Part shown: positions 29,600 through 40,000 of the stretch, one piece after another
How the letters are laid out: each line of letters starts with the position of its first letter
Position numbering within the stretch: the stretch's first letter is position 1
Assembly (NCBI RefSeq): GCF_041296385.1
Contig: NC_091019.1
Coordinates: forward strand, 13,532,531-13,596,530
Length of the DNA: 64,000 nt
From: Aphelocoma coerulescens
Lineage: Eukaryota > Chordata > Aves > Passeriformes > Corvidae
Direction of reading: 5' to 3'
Program-made: the position numbers and the translations under genes
Notes under the pieces: model-generated
The model's input: the letters and a program-made list of their open reading frames with translations, nothing else
Told to the model about the DNA's origin: nothing
The model's database searches: none

Positions 29600-32169
29600 C
29601 ACTGTAGAATCGATGTGCGGCTTTGTTTCCACAAGCAGCAGAGATAACGGGAGCTTCAGCACCTTTGGGAATGCAAGCATTTACTTTTTCCAGTGCAACA
29701 GGATATGGGGAGAAACAGCCTCAGTCACAAAGGTAATAGAGGGGTTTTTAGCCAGCAGTGAGAAGACTTGTGAGGATATTTAGGTATGAGTAGTAACATG
29801 GATCACCAACAGCCTGTTTTTGCAGGTAGAATGGAATAAAGCCTTGGCATCAGCCTGTAACCAGGATGTGTGCTCTTTCTCCATATGCTTATTTGTCTGA
29901 GGGATCTTAACTTCTTGCAAGTAGCACTTGTCATCTTGGCTTACTGTTTTTACAGGGTTTGTTTACGTTTTGTGAATGTCTGTAGAATACAAACTTGTTT
30001 CTTTTCTGTTTTTCACAGTGAATTCCAGGTCTATGAAGATACTCAACTACAGAAACCATCTTGTTCTGAGGGTAAGTAGTCAAGTTTTTTAGCGTCAAGG
30101 AGAAGGTTTGGTTAAAGGGAAGTGTTCCGTGAATACCGAGATGGCAGCAAAGTAAAACCCAAAGCCTAGGTGGGTTAGAAGAATGACAGTGTGTGTGCTA
30201 GTAGTGCCTTTTACCATATTGACCACAACATGGGGCATCTGAGATCTGAGAACTGTCACTATCTGAAAGAACTTCCAAGCAGAAGAGCATTTTCCTTTCA
30301 GCAGCTGGAAAGCTTTCTTCCATCTTTCATGTTTGCAGTCTTACTAAAATCTCAGAAGAGTTTAATGCTACCATTAGAGCGATACTTCCTTCAGTCCTTT
30401 TTCCCCGGAGCTTTTGGTAGAGGAATACAGACAGAAACTGTATATTTTTGATTTTGGTAAGTTGTGTGGGGAAGGTCACATCCTGAAGAAATTTACTTCT
30501 GATCCAACCTGACTCTGTTGCTGTTGACAGAGGTTTTCCAGACTCCTGATGTGTGCCCAGATACCCACAGTGGAAATCCATTTGTAAACTCTGAGGAGGA
30601 ACAGAGAAATGAGGGCAGCCTTGCAAAAAAAGGTACAAATTCTGAAGCGTAGTGTAAAACCAGCACGTTAGCTCACATAATATGGTGGTAAATGTGTGGT
30701 TCATTAATGTGACAAACCCAAGCCTTTTTGAATGGGCTTCTTTATATGGGCCAGCTCTGTAGCTGCCTGCTAGGAGCAGTACTTTTAAGACCAGGTGTTA
30801 ACCATTTGAAGTAGTGTTGGATATGCTATTTTGGAAAAACAGTGGATATGATAGAGCCTCTTGGTTTTTCTTTACAGATGTAGGTCTGCTTCCCCCACCG
30901 GCTGCTGCTCCATTTTTCTCTATATTTGATGAATCCTCTACTTTGACAAATCAGAATATAAGGTAGAATTATTCAAGACCTAGATTTCAGAGGGAAGGAA
31001 AACGGAAGTGTCAAAGCACTTTGTGTAGCAGCTGAATAACTGTTTTTTGCAGGGGTGTGGGGGGGTGTGCATTTTGTTTTGTTTCTATGGGGATTCTTTA
31101 TTTCCTCGCTGAGAGTCCATGATGAGGAAATACTCTCCTGTTCTTCATCCTCAACCTAGAACTATTTAAGCTGCTCTGTAGACCTCCTTCATTCTGGAGA
31201 GCTGTATCTATTGCATACTGGTAGTTCTGTAGTAGAAATCAGTTGTTTGGAAGAAAGGGAAATGTTCAGCTTTTAAATAAAGAAAAATTTGTCTTAAAGT
31301 CTACAACCTTTCACCATCTCTCCTTTTTTTTGTTTCAGGATGAGCTGAATGGAATTGAACGTTTGACTGAGGATGCCATTGTGACCGGCTCCTACAAGAA
31401 CAACACCCTTTGTGCCAACCCAGAAGACACGTGTGACTTCAACAGGGCTGCCCACCTGGCCTCAACGCCCTTTCATGGGGTGGTAGCTCAGAGACTCCCA
31501 GCTCCTGCTTTCTCACAGAGTGAACTGAAGGAAGACAGTCCGGAATCCGAGAGCGCACCTCTGAATCAGGAGACGCTGGTGTGTGAAGGAGAGTACACTG
31601 AAGCTCTCTGTGTAAAAAAACTGAGGTAATCAACAGTAAAGGACCTTAAACCCCTCCTCCTGCATGTCTTTCACAGCTGTGGTTTTAGTGTGGCTAAGGA
31701 AGGAGTTTTCTGAAAAGACCAGAATATACTGGGGAGAGCCATTTCTTTAGCTCAGGGTCCACTCTGCCTTGAGCAGATTTAAGAGGTAATAGCAAGCCCA
31801 CTTGGCTTTTCAGCATTACTGCTGTGGGACTTAACAACAAGGCTTTTTAACAAAATAACTTGTAGAGAAATTAATAAATGCATTCTGTCTTCATTATCAA
31901 ACATGACAAGCAGAATCACTGGTTCCTTTTATACTTGTAGAGAGAAGGTAATTAATGGGACTGAGCATCACATTAACACAGCCATACACTTCTGGGAGCC
32001 ACTTTTGGGCATGTCAAACGATGTGTTTTCCAGGGATACCCAAAAAGTGAGGTTTTCTGTGACACCAAAGCACAACTACATGCCACTTGCAGGAAGTGAG
32101 CACCTCAGGAAAAATAACAGAATCTAAGGCAGAGAAATAACGTGGAGAATCAGCGGGTGCCAGCAGTTA

Positions 32170-32480
32170 GGAGAGGCAAAGAGCGGGAACACACGCGAGC
32201 GGGAACAGGAGTATGCCTTTCGGATGAGATTAACTGCGAGGGCATTAATTATAAAATTATTTCTATTTCCCCGCGGGCCGCCGCGGGTGAGGAGGAAACT
32301 ACATTTCCCGTGATGGCCCGGGGCGACGCAGGACGGCGCCGATCATGTGGGACTGGGCGCAGCCAATGGGGAGGTGGGAGAGGTTTGAATTCTGAGGCGG
32401 TGCCGCCGTTACGGCTTTTGCTCTGCTGGGATCCTGTGGTGGCTCGGGCGGCTCGCGCCGCTGGGAGCTGTGTGCGGTGC
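32170..32480 (+). promoter_or_regulatory. BUB1B: BUB1B promoter (copy 2)
   Basis: It is CpG-rich. A ZNF143/STAF-like AACTACATTTCCCGTGATG lies at 32298-32316, an AGCCAATGG (CCAAT/NF-Y) at 32361-32369 and a TTTGAA at 32394-32399. CCAAT plus the CHR element TTTGAA is the classic layout of late cell-cycle genes controlled by NF-Y and the DREAM/MMB complexes, which fits a mitotic checkpoint gene. The start site is not defined. Exon 1 is probably non-coding, since no ATG lies in frame with exon 2 before 33943. Confidence 0.7.
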
Positions 32481-32488
32481 GTCCCGTT

Positions 32489-33350
32489 GGGGGGGGGGGG
32501 GGGGCGGTTCGCGGGGCTGGCGCGGCCTGAGGTGCTTTGGAGTCCGTGAGGGGGTGAGGGCTGAGGCGGTGTGCGGTGAGAGGTGCGCGGGGCTGAGGGT
32601 TGTGTGGTCCGTGAGAGACTGAGGCGGCCGCAGCGGCTTTGAAGTGTGCGGGGCTGGGGGTTGTGGAGTCCGTGAGTGGCGCGTGGGTCCGTGAGGGGCG
32701 CGCGCCGGTGGGGTCTGGGGGGGGGGCTGAGGGGCTGTGAAGTGTGTGAGGGGCTATGGGCTGTGACGGGCGCTCGGAGATCTGTGGGGTCCGTGAGGGG
32801 CTGAGAGGTGTTTGGGTCTGATGTTTGTGGGGTCCATAAGGGACTAAGGCGTCCTTCGGGGCTGTGAGGTGCGCGGAGCTGATGGGTGTGAAGTCCTTGA
32901 GAGGCGCTCGGGGATCCGTGAGGGGCTGAGGGGGGCTGTGGGATCCCTGTGGGGCTGAGGAGCCGTGAGGTGCGTACGGCTTGAGGGGCTGGGGGTGGGC
33001 TATGGCATTCCTGTGGGGCTGAGGGGCTGTAAATTGTGAGGTGCACGGGACTGAAGCCTTTGGGATTAGTGAGGTGTGCGCGGCTGAGGGCTGTGAGGTG
33101 CGCGCGCCTGTGAGGCTCGGAGGGGCTGTGGTTTCTGAGGTGTGTGGGGCTGTGAGTGTCTCTGGGGGGCTATGTGGGGTCTGTGAGGGGCTGAGAGCTG
33201 AGGCGGTCCTGAGGGTCTGTAAGGTGTGAGGCGCACGGGTCTGAGAGGCTGTGGGCGTCCTTGAGGGGCTGTGAGGTGTGTAAGGCGGAGGGACTGTGGG
33301 ATCCGTGAGGGGCTGTAAGGGATGAGGTACTTGGCGCGCGCGGCTGTGGC
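32489..33350 (+). repeat. G-rich minisatellite-like array in intron 1
   Basis: Starting with a run of 16 G (32489-32504), the + strand carries dozens of degenerate units such as GGGGCTGTGAGGTGCG and GGTCCGTGAGGGGCTGAGG. G strongly exceeds C on the transcribed gene's sense strand, which favours G-quadruplexes and R-loops. Copy 1 has only about 160 bases of this array (18560-18720). Confidence 0.8.
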
Positions 33351-33359
33351 TCTCTGAGA

Positions 33360-33690
33360 CGTATTATTCTGCCTGGCACGGCTGCCCGGACAGTGCGGGG
33401 TCCCGGTCCCGGCGTGGGGCGGTGCGTCCCGGGGAACCAACAGCCTCGCCTCCCCTCGGTGCCAGCGAGGAGTCCCCGCCGCCTCCCCGCAGGAGTCGAG
33501 GCTCGGCTGTGTCCCCCGCCTTCTGCAACGGTTCCTGCAACTGGTGAAGAGCCATAGGGGCTCGACTGAGCCTCGCTGAGGCTCCCCCTGGCCGGAGCGC
33601 ACCCGTCGCTAGCCCCTGTGAGGAAGGTGGGGGTCTCGGAGCAGGGAAAAGAGCAATCACTGGGGAGGGAGATGGGTTAATCTTAGTGGC
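33360..33690. other. GC-rich intron 1 segment absent from copy 1
   Basis: About 330 bases of CpG-rich sequence continue the CpG island. No coding exon is evident. The matching place in copy 1 (~18740) lacks it. Confidence 0.6.
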
Positions 33691-33942
33691 CTTTCCTGCT
33701 AATATCGCCTGCCTGCAGTTCTTCACTGTGAAGATTGGCTCTTTTTACATATATTTCCCATGGAGGAGAATTAAACCTCCAAATCCTTCTAAAAGTTGGG
33801 CATCTAAGCGGCATGTTTTGGCTGCACAGAAAACTCGGGGACGAATGAGCTGAGGAAAGTCGGCTCTGTCAGGTTTCGGGTCAGTACCAAGCGTTACAGG
33901 AGTCCATTTCTTGTTAAACGCAGGATTAAAGGACAGGCGGTC

Positions 33943-34085
33943 ATGTCCCAGGAGGGCAGCCACGAGTGGGAGCTGAGCAAGGAGAATGTGCAGCCCCTCA
34001 GGCAGGGGCGGGTGATGTCCAGCCTGCAGGAGGCACTGGCTCAGCAGGACTCCTCCAGCCACACTGCTGTGCAGCTTAAAAAACA
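33943..34085 (+). CDS. BUB1B: BUB1B exon 2: start and first KEN box
   Basis: It encodes [19 protein letters not shown]. The KEN at 33979-33987 is the essential CDC20/APC/C-inhibiting box of BUBR1. It ends in phase 2 at a GTGAGT donor. The upstream acceptor is either TGCCTGCAG (~33718) or a weaker TTACAG (~33899). Confidence 0.9.
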
Positions 34086-37000
34086 GTGAGTGATGTTATA
34101 GCAGCTCCTTTCCCCTTCCTCCCTCCTGCTCATTTTATCTATGTCTTCTTTAACTGTACTGATCTGATAGGCATTAAAAAAGGCATAAAAGAAGTCTAGT
34201 AACTGATCTCTGTACTAATATCACACTCTAGGATTTTAGAACTAGTCACTGCAGGTGCTGTGTAGTACAGACTTCAACTTTTTATGTTTGCAATGGAGCA
34301 TTTAAACAGCAAACACTATGGAGATTTGGCTGTGCTTTTTAATAAAATAACTCTTAGTTTGTAATGTACAAGAAATTTATAGTGATACAAATGTATTTAT
34401 TGGATGAATAATTTTATCTTTTAGGGAGTTTGAAGCAGAAATACGATTTTACTCTGGAGATGATCCTCTGGATGTGTGGGAGCGGTAATTTTCCCTTTAT
34501 TTCAGAAAAAAGAGTTGAATGGTCAGACATCCTTGTAAAAGCAAGGGGAACAGATTCTAATTTAATAAGGAACTCACTGAAAGCTAAGTTCTATAATTGC
34601 TTTTTAGTGTTATATTGTGTTTCAATGTTGTGCCTATTTTTTTCTTCATCTCTTTATATTTTACAGATGCTTATTAAGAACTGACTTGCTATGAACACAT
34701 TCTGTCTCTAGGTACATCAAGTGGACAGAGCAGACCTTCCCTGGGGGTGGCAAGGATGGCAACCTCGCAGCAGTTCTGGAAAGAGCAGTGAGAGCCCTCC
34801 ACGGGCAGCAGCGATACTACAAAGATCCTCGCTATCTTAATCTCTGGCTCAAGTTTGTGAGTGTTTCAGGAACATCTCTTGGGGACTGCGTTTCCTTGGG
34901 ACTTGTCATGTTGTCTGCATACGGCTAAGCTGATTTTGTGACAAGAGTCAAACAGTGTTGTGCCATGGGTGCAATATTTGATGTACTTTCCTGTAAACAT
35001 GTTACTCTTGAATTCTGCTTCTCATTTCCAGACTGTTTTTTAGGGTTGTTCACTTTGGACAGCTACAAACTCAAGAAGTTTTTGTTTTGGAAAAGTTGCT
35101 TGAATAAATAGAGCTCAAATATTTATTTAAGGAGGAAGAGAAGTGATTTAAGGATACAACATCTAAAATGTATCTGTCCTACCAGATATTTTAGCTTCTA
35201 GCTGTCTTCTATCCACATACTTTTAAACTCTAAACCAAGCTAAGCGTGTTCTGGTCCTGCCCTGTCTCTCCATTGCTGTAATTTTTGTTGTCCACATCTT
35301 TTCAAAGCAGCTTTTCCCCAGCTTTAGCTTGCTGAGCTAATTTACCAGTTCCAAAACTGGCAAGGAATGTGCTATACTTCATCTGAAGCTAAAATAGCTG
35401 TTCTCTGGAATACTAATATGGTGTAATTCAGTCACTGAATTACCTCAGATTCAAACAAGAAATGATAAAATGCCATGTACTGGCCTTACAGCTGCTCCTG
35501 CCAGATTTGTATTGAAATCAGTGGGGTCTTGCTGGGGGCATTGAAATGCAGATTTTGACTGGGAACCCTCTGCAGTACCGTGTGATTGTTGGCATGCTTG
35601 GGTCGTTTCAGGGCGATTGCTGCAACGAGCCTTTGGATCTGTACAGTTACCTGCGCAGCCAGGAGATCGGCACCACGCTGGCCCTGCTCTACATCACCTG
35701 GGCGGAGGCGCTCGAGGCCAGGGGGAGCTTCAGGAAAGCAGATCTGATATTCCAGGAAGGGCTCCAGCGCAAGGCTGAGCCTTTGGACAAACTCCAGGCT
35801 CATCACAAGTAAGGGACAAACTTAGATTTTCCCCTGCGTTCCTGGGGTAGGGAAGGTTATGCTAAGTTCTCCAATGTTTTTTTTCTAGGCAGTTTCAGGC
35901 CCGTGTTTCTCGGCAGACACTACTGGCACTTGAGGAAAGTCCTGGCGGAGACAATATGGGATTGCTGGAAATTGCAGAGCCTCAGAGGAGTTCACTGGCA
36001 GATCTCAAAGGCAGAGGGAAGAAAAAAGTGAGAGCCCCCATTAGTCGTGTGGGAGATGCAGTTAAAGGTACATTCCAGAGCTGAAACAACCTGTTATTGG
36101 AGGAGTTTCATCTCTGTAACGTGGAATTTGCAATTGAATGTGACAGTTGAAAGTTAATTGACTTAAATCTTTCTCCTTATAGCCATAAACCCAAACAGCC
36201 AGCCTCTGCCTTCTCTGCAGCTTTCCAATACTCCAAGTTTTGCTGTGTTTGATGAAAATTCTGTGTCTGGACCTGAGATTCCCACACTTACAGCACAGTC
36301 GTGGCCAGCGCCTCCAGTTCCCAGGGCCAAGGAGAACGAACTCAGTGCAGGACCTTGGAACTCTGGCAGGGTAAGGAGGCTCGAAATGGACTGGGAAAAG
36401 AGAGGAAGGTGTGTGTAAGCTGATGACTTCTGATCGCTGAGGCAGAGGTCGTGTCTGTCTCCCTTGCCTGTGGTTTGTGTCTTTTGTAAATACAGATTTA
36501 ATCATAGAATCGTGAAACTGGGAATGGGAGGGACCCTACAGATCATCCGGTTTCACCTTCCACTAGACCAGGTTGCTCCAAGCCCCATCCAACGTGGCCT
36601 TGGACACTTGAAGGGATGGGGCAGCCACAGCTTCTCTGGGCAACCTGTGCCAGTGCCTGAGCACCTTCCCAGAGAAGAATTTCTTCCCAATATCTCATCC
36701 ACACCCACCCTCCTTTGGCTTAAGGCCATTCCCTCTTGTCCTGTCACTGCATACCCTTGTGAAGAGTTGCTCTCCTTCTGGAGAGTCCCTGGCCATGCGT
36801 ACACTATTCAAGTTTAGCAAGCAGATATTGCTAAAATAAGGTTTAAAAACTCTGTGGAGTTTTAAAATCAAGGACTTAAAATTCTCACTAACCATAAGAA
36901 TTGGCAGAGGTGGCCTGCTAAACTGTTTGGAGGGCAGAAAAGGAATGTAAGAGGGAAAGCATTAGCCAAGGAATGGGAGAGAAGCCAGGCATTAGTTAAA

Positions 37001-40000
37001 CCTGTAAGGAAGAAGCATAAGAGTTAAATTATATTGAAAAATACAAGCTGAAGGAAGGACTTGTTGCCTGTCTTGTGAAAATAAGTCATGTACAGCATTC
37101 TGCAAGTCTTGTTTTGAAGTGTTTGTGAGGAAAACAGAAGAGCAGAGATCAAAAGAATTCAACTGCTGTATCAATGGAATATTTATCCTGACAATAGGAT
37201 CACAGAAAGTAGCTTCCAATGGCTTAAACTAAACATCAAAAGAAGCAGCTGAGCTACAGGTGCTTAGGCTGTTCTGGAGAAGTGATGCAAGGCATTGTCT
37301 GAAGGGAATCAATCCTGTGAGATCAGGTTTGTTTCATGGGTGCTCAGATAACCCCCAGTGCTCCCATGCTCTTTGTAGCTCAGAGAAGAACACTAGAAAG
37401 TCATGAGATTGGTGCCTGGAAATAGAACACAAACTTCTCCAGACCATCTTAGAATGATAATATAAAAGCAAACCTTCACTTGAAAGCCTTCAGGTGCCCA
37501 ATACGGTGAAAAATAGTGCCCCAAATTAGATCCTTACAATTGATAAGATCGGGCAATTAGAATATCTGGCCTATATTGTCCAACTAGAGGAGCAGTTGGT
37601 GCTAGGTAATGTCCCACCCTGGGTTCTGCCCTCCTCCCCTACCTTTTTTATGCCTGTGATTACGTGGTGCAAAATAAAATGTCCTTGGAGAAGTAACAGG
37701 CAAGACATAACAGAACTTTAGGAATGTGTCAATAAGCACCTGTTCACTGTGGGAAGAAAGGTGGCAAAGTACTAGAAGTTACACCGAGGCACTTAACAGT
37801 CTACAAAGCTGCAAATACATGAAGATTACATAAAAGCTAAAAACTTCAGGCATCAAGAGGACAAAAATATTTTCATCTTCTCAATATGGACACTGTTGTA
37901 AGTGAAGCCTAGTAACAAAACCTCAAATAAGGGAGGGATGCAACCAGGCTAAAATGGAGGGAAAGTCCAGGAGTATTCTTTTCAGGTAGAAAGCAATTTG
38001 GTTAAATGAATGGACAAGTTTAGTAAATCACAGGTTTAATTTAGCTGAGAGAATGAGGAAGAATTATTAATATAAAACTTCTTTTCTCAGTCTCTTTGTG
38101 CTACTTGACACATTCATTCTGATCTCTTAATGTCTGCCCTTAGAGTTCTCTCTGCTCCCCCCTTAAGGAAATGTCTTAGATTTAATGAAATAAAATATCC
38201 CGTTTCTGGCAGAAGAGTTGAGGATGTTTAATTCCCCTCCACTGAAGGGCAGTGCAGGAATAACCTTTGGTGAATGCTCTGAGATCTTAAAACCTGCCCA
38301 GGGAAGAAGGGGTTTCTCTTATTGCTGGTGTCAAGATGGCTCAGTAAGCAGTTTGGGAAATGATGGAAAAGAGGAGTGAGGCTGTGAAGTATTCCCACCA
38401 CATAACTTTTTTTTTTGTGCTGAAGAGTGCCAGAGAATTCATCTAGGCAGATGAGAGTAACGTGTTGTCAGACTAAATTCCACCTCCTCTCCTTAACTAA
38501 TGGACCTCAGAAGCTGTTAAGGGATTTTTGTGGTGCTGAAATGGCCTGTGATGGGAAAATTGGAAAAAAACCCCACCCCAAGCCTGGAGGCTGTTGGTGG
38601 ACAGGAGAATGAATATTATCATAGAACTGGGACAATCTTGGCTGTAAAATGAGGACTGTGGCATTTCTAGGTCTAATTTAAATAGGATATTGGGATAACA
38701 GGATAGCATGTACATATATCCCTCGACATGGATATAACATTCCCTCAGACTAACAGAAGCTGGGGCTGATGAGGGCACACAGGAGGAGCATGCCTTGCCT
38801 TTCAGGTGCCAGTGTTCAGCTGGTGGGCTGTGACTGTGTGAGAATGGAATTGATCTTGGAAAATCTCTGTCAAGTTTAATTTGCCTTTCCTTCCGCAGCG
38901 TCCTCGCAGAACTGTGAATTCTGGCATGGAAGTGCCCCACCCAGTGCCCAGTTTCACCCCCTATGTGGATGAGTCAGTTCAGCCACAAATGATGTGAGTC
39001 TAAGAGTTGGAGATGGGGGATTGCATTTGGAATTCTCAAAGCCACTTCCTAAAATTCGGAGTTCTTTTGCCAAGTACTTAAGCCTCTTGAGCTACAAGAA
39101 TTTAAAAATCTGCCAGCCTGGAAGCAATTAGTGCCGCAGCTTGATGACAGAGGCTTCAGCAGAGGTTGCATAAGGACATGGGACGTGTTCAGAGCTGCTG
39201 ATGATGTGGGAGCCTAGATCATATTTAAATATGCTAATTAGTGTAATCGCTTCACTCAGTGTGTTTACACAAAACCACAAGCTACCTGTCGTAGGGTGCT
39301 GTTTGCTGTGAAGCAGCCCCAAATTGAGGCAGACTTGTGGCGGGTTCTTTTCTATCTTGGGAGCTCTGTGCTCAGCATATCTGGAGTTTTCTTCTGAAAT
39401 AAGCTATCAGAGTTGCCATGCCAACAGTGTTGCTTAGGTCGTGGAGGAGTGAGTGTGCTGCTTGTACAGTGCTCCCTGAAATGCTGATAAATCCCAGGAG
39501 ATGGGGTGGTTTTGTTGGAGCAGAGGAAAACACATTCTTTTGCAAGGTTGCTCTACCTTTCTGTGGCTAATGACGGCCAGGGAATAAACAGGCTCTTTCT
39601 GAGAGAGAAGTGGGAAAGCCTGTTGGATATTACAGACAGTTCCCACAGCTCTGAATTGCATGGAATCAAGGAATGCTGGGAGGTGGTGAGCAGCATGGAT
39701 TGCGTGTGGACTGCAGAATAGCTCTGACCAAGGCTCTGCCATGGTTTAGTTGAAGAATAGGTAAAAAACTGCATTCCTGTCTAAGACAGTTTCTTTCTCC
39801 TGAAAGTCAGTGATGGCACACAGTTAAACCTCTTGGCATGCCGGTCTCTCGGATGAGGATTTGTTACTTACCGAAGGCAGCAGCTTTTCATCCCAGGGAG
39901 AGGGAAGGAGTGGGTAGAACTGAACACCGTGCTCAGTTAGCTCTAAGCAACTTAGGCAGAGACTTGGTAGGTAGGCTTAGATTATGTCGTTGAAATCTTA

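Larger units (their letters stand above)
19025..31625 (+). pseudogene. Partial, disrupted BUB1B paralogue (copy 1)
   Basis: Exon counterparts, numbered as in copy 2, are a fused 2/7 exon ending at 19147, exon 8 at 21697-21791, exon 9 (GLEBS) at 23602-23828, exon 10 at 24105-24217, exon 11 from ~29635, exon 12 at 30019-30071, exon 13 at 30531-30632, exon 14 at 30878-30962, and exon 16 at 31339-31625. Lesions: the start-equivalent codon at 19025 is GTG; KEN is KEH at 19061-19069; the TPR exons are deleted; the exon 11 acceptor AG is AA at 29633-29634; exon 15 is missing, so joining 14 to 16 shifts frame and hits TGA four codons on; there are no pseudokinase exons. The BUB3-binding region is intact. 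Probably non-coding, though read-through or splicing into copy 2 exons is conceivable. Confidence 0.88.
17999..31935 (+). repeat. Tandem duplication, copy 1 (5' BUB1B segment plus ERV)
   Basis: The sequence from TGTAGGAGAGAAGG (~17999) onward recurs from ~31936. Copy 1 ends at ...TTATACT (~31935), where copy 2 begins. Relative to copy 2, copy 1 lacks most of intron 1, lacks everything from within exon 2 to within exon 7, and lacks about 600 bases containing exon 15. It uniquely carries a ~4.9-kb ERV. The shared introns look more than 99% identical by eye. Confidence 0.93.
36371..38898 (+). other. BUB1B intron 7
   Basis: This 2.5-kb intron contains a CR1 3' end (36498-36793) and an R3 solo LTR (37410-37855). 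It is nearly identical to the copy 1 intron at 19148-21696. One ~18-bp indel and scattered substitutions separate them. Confidence 0.85.
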
